Below are positions 12,535 through 24,437 of a stretch of 64,000 nt of DNA, in pieces. Location of the stretch: positions 6,448,001-6,512,000 of the forward strand of contig CP093831.1 of assembly GCA_033063855.1 (NCBI GenBank). The letters run 5' to 3'. This stretch comes from Smittia aterrima (Eukaryota; Arthropoda; Insecta; Diptera; Chironomidae). The notes below the pieces were generated by a model that saw only the letters and a list, made by a program, of their open reading frames with translations, was not told where the DNA came from and did no database searches. Made by a program: the position numbers and the translations under genes. Positions within the stretch are counted from its first letter, which is position 1, and every line of letters starts with the position of its first letter.

Positions 12535-14601
12535 CTCGACGAAATGTGATGATATAACTACGATCCCAATCGCAAAGCTTGTAGACTCGGATTACTCGGC
12601 CTTCTTAGAAGGTTTAACTTACAAAAAGTTGCCGCGCTCCTTATTAGACCTTGAATTTCCGCTCCTAAAAGAAAAGAATGTTCTCGTTAAGGAGAATTAT
12701 TTGCCTCTCAACATTTTTTGTCCAAATAACTTGTTTATTATTTTCAGCGTTCCACATTTTATTAATTTTTGCGTTTGTTGAAAGCTTTTTGATGATTTTA
12801 TGGTTAAGTTTTGAAGTATGCTCTGACGTCAGTTGTTTCGTGCTCCAATAAATATTTTCGCACAACTCCTACTGTGCATACCAAGGAGATAAAAGTTATC
12901 CACTTCGTTTATAAAACGTCACGTAATAGAAAACTTTTGAAACCAAATATTTGACGTCAGCTGTTAATTAAATTTTACTACTGAAAGTATCACCGTGAAA
13001 CTATCACGGCGCCTTAGTACTTCAGAAAGATTTGAAACAATAGAAAGTTTAACTTGGCGACCTTTGCCAACTATGCAAACAACATTTCAAAGTTGTTTTG
13101 ATGATTGCTAAATTAATTTATGATAACATATTTTTGATTAAAATCTTGCTGACTCTACTAGACGATGTTTGTTTTAAATCACTTTCAACTCGACAGATGA
13201 TATTGAACCTAAGCTTCTTCTTTCTTAGTTTCATCTCTTGACTTCTGAGTAAAAAGGCGACATCAAATGTTTTTGTTTCTTACTCAAAATTCTTATAAAG
13301 GTTCTACGAGACGACGAGAGACACTAATAAGCTTTTAAATTTCAATCTCGCTCAAGTTTCTTCACTTTTGCCATCAAAAGCAATAACTTGAAGCAATAAA
13401 AAAGAGTCTCGCAATTGATGATATCAAATCCCAAATAAATTCACTGTGAATTACTTCGCTCCGAGAGCATTGAACGTGACGAGAAAAATTAAAGATGGAT
13501 GATGGAAAAAATCTCCCTCAAAGCTTTTGCTTTCCAACGCAGAAATGTGTTTACTGTGATGAAGAAGAACACAGCCCTTAAGAAAAAAAATCACATTTTC
13601 GACTCGTTTTACTAATTTTCTAATCGTTTAACTTGTTAGATTCTAAGTATTTGTTTCGATAACTTGTAAGCTTTTAAATTTCTTAATAAAAACTTTAATA
13701 AAAACTCTAAAACACCTTTCTTTTAATTCGAAAACATTTTCCGTGCTGATGCCAAAATCCGACTGAAGATTTTCCTCAGTGCACATTTTCGAGATGAAAA
13801 TTCTCTCGGAGAAGGAAAAGCTCAGGGATTGGAAAGCTTTGAAGGAAAACTTTTGAAGTTCACATCAACAAAGAGAGGATTTCTATTATCACTATCATGA
13901 ATGTTCTCTTTCTCTCTGAAGCTGGATGTTGTTTCATTGATAGTTTCCCAACAGGATTCTCTTTCTCCCTTTCAATGCAAGAATTATAATCGACTTACCA
14001 TTGATTTTGGCCTAACCTAATATATTCATTGTCATGAATATTCAATTGGTAACAGCTCCTGAATTTTGCATGAGCTTTTATTGAGGAAGTATTTTAACTT
14101 TGAGAGATTTTTCTTTACTGTCTTGAATTTGATTTCAGGAAATTTCAGCAAAATTGATTCAAGAAGTGACAATGAAGATTCATCTGAAAATAAAAAATTA
14201 GGATCAAGAAATCAAAACATTCATTTCCACTTATACTTTATTTCACATCGTTCAATTTGTTGAGGAATCCTTGTGGACTTCACGAGGATTCCTTGTCTTC
14301 ATATTTTTTTCCTAAAGAAATTTCAGAAAAATTTAGCCAGCTTTTCGAAATATCTAAATTATTTAAGCCCTTTAATTGATAAGGCGATTAATCGTATGAA
14401 CTTTTTGTTCGATGCACCATTTTTTATCATTAAAATACTCTTCGATACATTCTTGAAGCATGAAGCTTCAATAAATTCGATACTTCACAATTAACATTCA
14501 TTCGACTTATGTCGAATTCATTAAACTACCGACGATGATATTAATCAATAAATTGACTTCATTTTTACATTGAAATATGATCTTAGCTTGAGGTTAAAAT
14601 T
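12535..14601. other. intergenic between small membrane protein gene and guanylate cyclase A
   Basis: No coding exon supported. It holds the 3' flank of the cyclase gene, including a 13-bp stem hairpin at 14263-14293. Confidence 0.5.
14263..14293. repeat. inverted repeat / hairpin, 13-bp stem
   Basis: Arms 14263-14275 and 14281-14293 pair over 13 positions with one G-T wobble around a 5-base loop (gactt). It lies about 310 bp past the stop codon of guanylate cyclase A, so it could be in that gene's 3' UTR or just intergenic. Confidence 0.6.
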
Positions 14602-17600
14602 TCAAATGATTTGAAGAAACTCTGGTTCAAAAACTGACTCGAAAACATCTTCAATATGATGCGGGGAAAGGTTGTCGAATGACTGAAGTCTCTCGTGTCC
14701 TAACAACCAAAACGTCTCCATGCTTCCTTTTCCCTAAAAGTTGATCCTTATAAAAATTCTATCATTAAAATAAATCGTCGTCTGTAAACCTTAATTTCGA
14801 TGTAACCTCGCTTTTCCAAAATGAATCCACCAATCTCGTCGAGTAGATGCTTCGTGTCTTCGGAAACGTGTATTTTCATTGCTGCGAAGTCGACGCAATA
14901 TTTTATGTAAGTAAAGGGTACAATAAACAGAACGGCTTCTTCTTGGAAATAATTGTCAAGATGCAGTCCGTCACGTGCGTCATCTCACCTTCTCCTGTAC
15001 TTTCCATTCTTGATGCAACATTGATTGTGTCACCTAGTGAGACAGAAAGTTTTCTAATGTAATTCGTTAATTTGAGAACTGGTTTAGCATTTAACGAGAA
15101 AGTTTATGATGACATAATCGCTGACAGGTTATGTCCTAGCTGACTCCGTTTCTAATCATATTTCAGTTAAATGAAAGCTGTGGCTGCTCTGTACATTCTA
15201 GTTAACGAGTTCTGTTGTTGAACATAACAACATCTTAGTAAAGCTTTAAAACGTTGATCTCTCGACTCGGATATATTCATTGTTCTTCATAGAGCACTAA
15301 CGAACAACTGTGGACATAAAGCCTGAAAGTAAAAGCTTTATCGAACAATCGCTCTTACCGAACAAACAATAACGAGGCATCGATGTTCCAACGACACCTT
15401 AGGGACAGAAAACAAATTAGTTTTAGGGACATAGCATTGCACTTGATTAAAAAATTTAAATGGTTTCATAGAAAGCGCGTGAAGCCCTCCAAGCATTAAT
15501 AACAAACCTGCCACGCAGCTTCCCGAATTGATTCCTACTCTGATCTTTATCTTCTCTTGTGGACGATGGGGAATACAAAACGTCGATACACCAGCTAACA
15601 AATCCAGTGACATGAAAGCAATTTCCGAAGCATGTTGATGATCTGTAATGGCGTGGCTAAGTAAATTGTTTGCAACAATAAACAGGAAACGTGTAGAACT
15701 AACCTGGGAGAATGTTTGGTAACCCAGAAACGACCTAATAAAGAACAGTTAATAAAATAAATATTCTTGTAAGCACAGCTGACGACAAGAAAGCTTTAAG
15801 GCTTTCGGAATTACAAAAGCAATGACAGTCAAATAAATATTTCGTTTAAATCGATAGACTCACCATGTAAGCATCACCTAAAATAATTTTAATGAGTTCC
15901 GGTTATTTCATGGTTTTAATTAATTTCTTGTCAATTAGGAAGTTTCACATTAGTTACTTGAATTATTAATTTTTACTTACCGATCGTCTCAACTTTATAG
16001 ACATTTGGAAATTTCTGAATTCGAGAGTCAAACAATCGATATAAAGTATTGAGCAAAGTGACGACTTCCTATGAATTCATAAAGCGAGTGTTCACTTGAA
16101 AGGAAAATATTTTAGCCAATTGTACAAACCATAGGCGATGACCTGGATGAGATATCAGTGAAGCCTACAATGTCCGAGAAGAAAATCGTGACGCTTTCGA
16201 AACTCTCGGCAATCACCTAGAGAAAGAGGGAAATGTTTCTTGTGAGAGTTGAAGACACAGAATATTGTTGTTGAAAGGGAAGCGACTTGAGTTACAGCAG
16301 TAAGGTTGAAGCACGTGTTTCCTCAAATATCTACGATATTTCTCTTTAAAATCCTATTCAAATTGCCATCGTCGTCTACTTTAATTAGGAATCAGATTAC
16401 GTTATTTGAGACGTCAAATATCTTGTCGAACGTTTACACAATATCTTTTGCAACCGCAAGTACCTGACGTTGCTGCTTCAATTGTTGGATAACCGAGACC
16501 GGAAGCATTTGCCTCAATAGCTTGTCAGACTTGTTCTTCTCTACTTTTAGTTCATTCGTTCTTTCAACCAACATAACTGCAAAGTTCTGGGAGAAATATT
16601 TTTAATAAGAAATCAGTTCCAGGAAGATGTCCTTTCTCTCACCTGAATTGTGCTCGTTGCAGTCTTCACAAGAAAAATTATTATCGGAGACAGCAGAACT
16701 ACCAGAAGCAATAGAATCAACGAGGTTGTCTCCATTATTTTGGCTTCTGACATGTCGTGCTCTAAAGTCACACTGAAAGCGAGAAAGCAACAAAGCTGAT
16801 TTAGTCATGAAGCATTGGTTAATTGAATTTTGTTTCTTTCTAGACGTGAAGCAACAAAACGACAAAGTGATTAAAATTTCTAGGATAAATAAAAGAAATG
16901 TCATCGAATCGAGAACTGAAGACGAATGTCTTTGTGACTAAGACTTCATTTTGAAGGAAAACATTTTCATTTTTTTTCATGATTTCTCTGCTTCAGGTCT
17001 AGTTATCTATAACATAGTGTTCTCTAATTAGACAGCAACGAAGTGTTTGATCAACCTTATTTCGTTCCTAATAAATTTCTGGAACTCGACAATTCGTGGC
17101 AAAATTGTATCTCTCATGAAATGCACATATTCAGCGCCACTCTCTCGACTATTGTTGAACTTTGGATTGTACAACATCTCATGCCTATTATGTTCAAAAT
17201 ATTTTCCAGGTTGAGCTGTGATCATAACGTGGGTCGTGAATTCTGTATACCATTGAGTCAATTCGTTCTCGACGTCTTCACTAAACAGAGATTCTCGCTG
17301 CAGAAAATGTCTTGAAGAGATGAGATGTTCGCGCGAGAGAGAGTTCGTACGAATAAATTCACGATAATCGACAGGATTGAGCGTTCCATTTATGAAGAAA
17401 CAAAGAGCGAGAATCATTGCGATGTTGATATATTCGAGTGCTTCGATTAAGTTTTTGTAAGCGATGATTTGTCTAAGGACGATAAGAGAGAAGCAAATGC
17501 GGAAATAATTTAACACCCACGAGAGAACAAATTATTTACCTCCAAACAGGTTTTGCCACTGATAATCCAATTCGCTGTGATAATCGCCTAATTAAATGCT

Positions 17601-18901
17601 CGTTTAGCAAATTGTACCATTGTGTGTACTCAGAAATTATGTAGTCTGATGTGTTCAAGGAAGAGTTAATCCTAATTATAATAAAGCTATGACAACAAGA
17701 GTTCAATTAAAGTTCAAAATATCTAACTTACGACAAAATGCTGTTTCTCGAAATTCTATTTTTAATTTTCCAGACCAACATAAATTAAGATCCCCCAGCA
17801 ACGAGCATGAAAAAATTAATGGCAACTAGTTAGTTTCATGTTTTAATAATGAACAGTTTCAAGATTAAATTACGATAAATTGGACGAAACAGATTCCTTG
17901 AGATTCTCTCCATAGTCATCCACCCAACTCGTGTTGCTCATCTGATCAAGTGTTGTGTCTGTCGTGAAAAAATCTTTCTCCATCTCTGATCTGAAGATTA
18001 TCAATCGATAAAGAAACGTTAAATTTCCAAATTATATTTTGAAGATTTCAATTGAAAACTGAGCTTGGAGGAATCGGAGAATTTCTTTGATATTCCATCA
18101 AAGAGGAATTCCAAGAATTGTTTTTATTTTTATGTTTAAAGGAAGAAATTCGAAGAATCTAAAAAAATTCATAAAGTCGTTCTCGAATTAGACCATTGTT
18201 CAAAACTCAGGATCGATTTAATTTCAATTCTCAAAAATCTAAATTCCTCAGCTCGTTTCTAAAAGTCTGTAATATTATAATGAGTCTTCCTCAATGAGTA
18301 TTATTTTAAGTTCGAACCCTTTGTGATTTTATGGAATTATATTTTGGCTTCACAGCCTTCAATGACTTTTAATTAAACAGTCAAGCTTTCAATTGTGTTG
18401 ATAATATCTTAACATAATGTACCGACCTGTTTTGTTTCGTCAACAAGAAGAAAATTGATGTCGAGCGCTCTTCTTGAATGGCGCTCAACAATTTTGAGAC
18501 GTTTACCTGTTGCGAGGAGAAAAGACATCACCAAAGCTCCTTATGACATCAAAAGAACCGACTCACCGTGGCGGAGATCTATTTTAAGAAGAAAACTTAC
18601 AAATACATTGCTAAGTATTTTGTCACGAGAGAGCACAAACCTCTTCATTCACGCGACGAGTTTCATCATAGACATTGATTTGCTCCATGAAAATCGACAG
18701 ATTTTGAACAAATAGCGCTAGAATAGGAATGAATGGCAGACAAACCATTTGAATAAGGTAAAATCGACGATAGTTGACTGCTCGGGCATAGCAACCAAAT
18801 ACGTTTGCATCCTTGTCCACAACAGTGACCTCTGACTCGTTTGACGGTTTCGACGTCGAATTCGCTGGCGAGGATTTTAGTGAAAACGTTTTCATTTTCA
18901 T
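14602..18901 (-). CDS. receptor guanylate cyclase with extracellular NIT-like domain, copy A
   Basis: Membrane guanylate cyclase, GTP to cGMP, 652 aa from 18 exons: 18641-18901, 18567-18578, 18427-18506, 17874-17990, 17732-17755, 17540-17671, 17056-17472, 16643-16772, 16464-16586, 16130-16216, 15981-16068, 15864-15877, 15704-15734, 15508-15642, 15359-15397, 14989-15033, 14790-14881, 14602-14733. TM1 is about residues 47-66 and TM2 about 364-385. The region between resembles a NIT sensor (helix with LSAIQEERS). There is no kinase-homology domain: TM2 runs into the dimerisation helix (LLRQMLPVSVIQQL), then the cyclase domain. Metal Asp447 (FFSDIVGF) and Asp492 (GDAYM), guanine-selecting Glu488 (KVET) and Cys561 (RYCLFGDT), and Asn568/Arg572 are all present, so activity is expected. 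Three micro-exons of 12, 24 and 14 nt fit in phase. All residues and exon boundaries agree with the neighbouring paralogue B. Confidence 0.92.
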
Positions 18902-21509
18902 GATTGGACGCGTGAGAAGAATTAACTCACAACAAGCCTTATCAAATTTATTCAGTTCAATTCACTGCTTGATTGGTGGTAGCGACGCGAATTATTTCCA
19001 AAAGCTTTCATTTAATGTCAATCCGCACTCAAATTCATGTTCTCTAATTCGGTTTACCGCGAATTCGATGCTGTTTTATTTACAAATTAGCGCAAGGTTT
19101 CTCACTTTGATGTGCAACTCTTGAGTATAATTACCTCTCTTTCTCTCTTTGATTAACTTTTAATGTTCTTTAATACTGTTTATGAGCTTCCTAATGCATT
19201 TCTTTGGTTACCATCATCACGTGGATTTTAAACTTTAGGAATAAAACTTTTTCAATTAATCCAGGAACTAGAGTTTTCGGTAATTTAGAAACGTAATTGT
19301 TCAGAGAATTTCTTTTTTCTCAAATAAAGTATCAGAAACCCGCCTGAGTTGTTGGTCTCTGATAGAAACTAATTTTCTATAATTTTAGAAGCGTTTTCAC
19401 CACATGCTGGTCCTGGCACGATTCTCGACCTAAATATTGATTAATTCTCTTTTTACATCCTTTCATTTTCGAGTTGCCTTGTGCAAACTCTTTGAACTGA
19501 TAAAGTGAATCGGCTTACAGGGATTTACTTTAAATTTTGTACACACTTTTCCGCTTTCATAATGAACAAGCAGCATTCACTTTTTTTTAACACGTAAGCT
19601 TAGTTACGAAAATCGAAATTAAACTTTTCCAAAAGAAAATTTATTTCCATGGCAAAGCAAAGGCTTAGCGTGTGGTTGCAGCATGTGGATATGATCATTC
19701 AAACTTTTTTTCTCGCTCGACTAAGTTTGATTACCTAAGTTTCAAAGGATCTGTTTAAACTGCACTTGAGTTGTTTTTTCGAGTGGATGAATTTGAAGTT
19801 ATAGCTCGTTCTGGAAACTCATCAATATTTGCAGAGAATCACGTGTTTCACAAAGCTCTTCAAAAGATCGACTAATTATAATTTATTTTTGTCCACAGCA
19901 ACAATTCTACTTTTCTAATTAATATTTTAATAAAAGCTTTTGAAAGCTTCAACAAGTGTGTTCAAGTGTTTCATTTGAATATTTTTCAGGTTTGTTTGTT
20001 GTAAATTGGCTTCTCAGAAAAAAAAACGCGCGCGAAAAATCGTGGCTCAAGCATCAACCCTTCAATCAAATTCTGTTAAATTGCATCGATAAGCGCGACA
20101 CGTTTAACGGAAATCTTTGTTGCTAGACAAACATTAACGAGTTAATGACTCTCTCATGTAATTAGTTAATGATAATATTAGAAAATCGAGGCTAATATTA
20201 GAAACTCAATCAAGATGTCAATCGAACAACAACGAAATCTCTCGCGTAAATCATCGTAAAAGAGCGTGTTAGTTTAACTAATTGATCAAAAGGTTGAAAG
20301 TCACAAATTTATGAAGAAGAATATTTCTCTTTCAATTAATAAGAATATTTAATGAGAGTAGAAAGATAAAGAAAATTTTCTGCCTCGACGAATTTAATAT
20401 TTTCATTCAACGAACCAAGCGATTCTTTTATTTATTTCTTGTTATGTAGACACAACTCGAATATTTTTTTTATTCTTCACTCTATTACTTTCTCATGTTA
20501 TTGCTTTTTCCTTTTTCTTCACTGACATCACGGAACTCCTTTTTCGCCACTTCCGCTTTTCCGACTTTTCATCTCGATGGCCAACGCGGCACTGAACATT
20601 TTATTGCGCTAACGTTTGTTATTTATATTCCGAATTGCATTCGACAAAAAAAATAAAATTATGCAGACGATGTCTACTTGTCTCGCGGCTCAATATCGAA
20701 TGAAAACAAAATTATGTTTACCGATCTGATGACACTGAATGTGATAACAAAACTACATTTGACGAGGAGCTTTTCTCTCTTGCACTGGAAAATTTTCTCT
20801 CACAGCATCCGCGAGAGAATAGCGAGCTTTCCACGACCAGCTGAGATCAATGACGTGAAAACTCGTAGTAAAACCAACACATTCACAGAATCACAATCGG
20901 TACAATTTTATTTATAGAATATTATCATCAATCTTAGAATCTGCGCGAGGAGTACACGTGCGTCTAATTACTAGGAAACAAAAACGTGGAATTAAGGAAA
21001 ATGCACACTCTAAAAAAACTCTGAAATTAATTGATCAGATGAAGAAGAAGAACATTGATTACTTCTTTATAAATACACAAAATATCCTTCTCAACTTAAC
21101 ATTTATTTTACCGAAAGTTCCAAGAAACCACCACGACTTTTAAAGTAACATAATGCAAAGTGAATATGAAGCTTTACGACACTTAATATTCATTATTAAT
21201 TGCTGAATTTTTTCCTCATAAATATTTTGCTCTTAGTTGTGCAGTAACATTAATCCGCGTTAAAAGAAACTTATGACATCGAGGTCTTGTTCCAAGCCAG
21301 AAACTCGCTACATAAACATTTATTTGACATCAAGTTTCGGGTTGATTTCAGCACTTCAAATCATTTGTTAGAAAAAATATCCTTGATTGATTGAAAAGCT
21401 TTTGATCTCAAGAGAACAACACACTAGGAAATTTAAAATTTTGTGGATCGTAAGGTTAGGAATAAAATTCTTCATCTGATGTTATGTCGAACTCATTTAT
21501 AACTCGTAG
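18902..21509. other. intergenic between the two guanylate cyclases
   Basis: Holds the 5' flank of cyclase A and the 3' flank of cyclase B. No third cyclase copy, remnant exon or other gene could be recognised. Confidence 0.5.
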
Positions 21510-24437
21510 TTAGGTTTTGCTCAGGAACACTGGCTGCATGTCGGCATACCAAATATCGTCCTTGCTAGTTATAACTGGAATTTCCTTGCACTCGAGCCAG
21601 TATGTTTCCATCAATCCTTTTCCCTAGAAAGAATAGATCTCGAATTGAGTCACAACAAAAGCTACCTTTGCATATTTCTCATACACAAAAGATGAAATTG
21701 TTCGTTTACCTTCACGTCGATCAATCCTCTTGGTTCCGTTTTAAAGCCGCCAATAAGCTGCAATTCATCGTTTACTTCCCACGTGATGTGGATTTTTGAA
21801 GCTGTCGACAAGAAATTTATGGCTTACCGAAAAGGGATGGACAAAGTTATTTTTACCTTCTCCGGTTGATTCCATTCTGCTGGCAACATTTATTGTATCA
21901 CCTGTTGGAGAAACAATAAATCAATGAAGGAAATTTGAGTTTCATTATCGTTCGTGTTCTTGGGAAAGACGAGAAATTTCCAATGACTCAATTAACTACT
22001 AAGCTTGTGGCAGGCTGAATCCTTGAAGTAGAAGAGCTCTTACCGAACAAGCAATAGCGAAGCATTTTGGTTCCGACGATTCCTAAAACAATAAAAAGAA
22101 AAATCAATTCGTAATCAATTAAATTATTTACGTTCAACAAGCAAAACAAATCTTACCCGCACCACAACTTCCTGTGTGGATTCCGATTCGAATTTGAACT
22201 TTATCTTTTGAGTTTGGAACAGTAAAAGTACTCGAAGCTTGCAGTAAATCTAAAGCCATCGTTGCTATTTCCGAAACATGCTTCTTACGCTCTGAGCGTT
22301 CAGGAAGACCACTTGCGACCTGATTGAATTGAAAAGTCTTTTAAATTGTTGTTCAAAGGTGTTATCTGAACATATATTTGCCATGTAAGCATCGCCGCAG
22401 GTCTCCACTTTATAGACATCATAGCATTCAATGCGCGAGTCGAAAGTTTTGTATATCGTATTCAGAAATCTACACACTTCGAGTGGCTGGACCGTCGATG
22501 CAATTTCAGTAAATCCAACGATGTCTGAGAAATAAACTGTCACGGAATCAAAGAACTCGGCATCGACCTTTCGAATAATAAATTAATATAAATTGAACAC
22601 GAATGGAAAGTGCATGCAACTCACTCTTCCCTGTTCCTTTAATTTCATTGCGATACTCATCGGTAGCATTTGAAAGAGAAGCGCGTCGGTTTTCTTCTGC
22701 TCGAGTTTTAGTTCTTGTGCTTTCTCGGCAAGGTTCATCGAAAAAAGCTGCAAAAGATTTTAATTCAAAAATATTCACTAACAATGTCATGATCAATCAT
22801 CAACGAGTGAGACGGCACCTGGATTTTTTCGACGACATTTCGAACAAGAATAATAATTATCGGAGAAACTATCACGACAGTCACGAGGATTGCGATGCCA
22901 ATAGCTTCTTTGTCGCTCGCTTCTTTCAACAGCATCTGTACTTCGTCCCTGTCAGTGACATTGATTTGAGTTGAAGCGAGAGAAGAGAAATTGTTGAGAA
23001 AGGAAAAGCTTAATGGAAAATTTAAATAGTTGAACCACCTACTTGATTCTCCGTCTTAAACTCGAATGTAAATTCCTTAGCCGCTCAATATACGATGTCA
23101 TTGATCCGTAATATTTAATTGCGTCAGCAATGTTCGGATGTATCCTTCGGTTTGATGTTATCGTCTTGCTCCTTAGAGATTTAAGTTGATGAGCATTTTC
23201 GGTCGGCAACAAGTGTGAAACACTCAAATTCCTTACCGGTTCTTTATGCTACCGTACTCTTTAAACTGTGTCAGGTTCTTGTACTCATCTTTCAAGTAAG
23301 GCACGTAGTTCAGAGAACTATTTAATAAGTCCTTACCGAGCGTATCATATTTTATGTAATTGACGTAGGCATCAGTATTTAATACTCCACGTCCGAAATA
23401 ATTGATTCCGTATACAGCCGAGACTCCAATGTTTTCGATAGCCCGAATTAGATTTTTGAATCCAATCAGATAACTAATGAAGTCCATGGCAAGTAATTAT
23501 TTTTTAATTCATTTCCGATATACTCACCGCCATATCCCGCTCTTATCGGACTCTTTAATTTGATTCGTCAGATGATCCAGCATTGCGTTGTTAACGGCCA
23601 TGTACCAAAGCATCGCCTGAACGTCAGAAAGATTAATTATTCATCAATCATCGAACTCAACCACTCGCTCTTTTCGGCCCCTTACCTCGAACACTGTGTT
23701 GTTGTTCTCCTCGGAGTGAATTTGAGTCCTAAAGTCGTTTAATCTCATCTGGAAGCTCGTTTTGTTGAGCATGACTTCGCCTTCTTCATCAGCGTTTCCA
23801 TTTGGCGAAGCCGGCACAATTATCTCCGTCCATGTTGTCATATTATTAATGGCCTCATCAGTCGTTGCATATCTCTGAGTCAAATTTGATTTCAACATAC
23901 TTCCGTTTGTGTAGATATAAAACGCGACCTCGCCTCGTTCCAGCTGAAGACGAGTCACAACTTTTCCCAAATCAGTTGCCATTACGACCTAGTGTCAAGT
24001 GTTCAAGTGGAATGAGAAGAGAAGCAAAAGCGGTTGACATCAGGATTTCTTGACTTTCGTGCGTCGAAGCGAAATGGTCTTTTAACAAACCAAAGATTCG
24101 AGAACGAAAATTGAGAAACCCTGCACCAAGGAGTTCATTCATCACTTTAAGCTTATAACTATGTCGAAAAGAAAAGTCGCTAAGCAATATTTACTTGCGA
24201 TTCGATTTCATTCACTTCACTGCGATATTGAAGAATGTCATAGAGTGAGAATGACGTTTGTACGAGAAGAGCCAAGATGGGGATGAAGGGGAGAATAATC
24301 ATCTGAAAGATATGAATATTTGAATTTCCAAGATTAAAAGACATTCATTTTCCCACTAAACGGACGATGTGGGCGAATCGATTAAATTCTTTTCCAAGTT
24401 CGTCGGTCGAACGAGGAACTCGATGAAGATTCTTCAT
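21510..24437 (-). CDS. receptor guanylate cyclase with extracellular NIT-like domain, copy B
   Basis: Paralogue of the cyclase at 14.6-18.9 kb; 612 aa, 14 exons: 24357-24437, 24195-24302, 23686-23988, 23528-23616, 23237-23473, 23043-23171, 22819-22948, 22625-22747, 22382-22567, 22157-22319, 22044-22082, 21857-21901, 21710-21801, 21510-21623. Start ATG is the first after an in-frame TGA. TM1 about residues 23-43 (LPFIPILALLVQ, shared with copy A), NIT-like ectodomain about 60-330 (RLQLERGEVAFYIY early, KNLIRAIENIGVSAVYG later), TM2 about 331-351. Cyclase residues Asp415, Asp459, Glu455, Cys527, Asn534 and Arg538 are intact, indicating GTP specificity. The NIT fold is known from bacterial nitrate/nitrite sensors and from some invertebrate NIT-GCs linked to nitric oxide; ligand sensing here is inference. 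Intron 9 uses a GC donor. Coding exons 10-13 match copy A exactly or nearly in length. Confidence 0.92.

Noticed and set aside
23972..24187. Open frame between exons 2 and 3 of guanylate cyclase B
   Set aside because: It lies in the 206-bp intron and has no counterpart in copy A; including it would break the alignment of the ectodomain.
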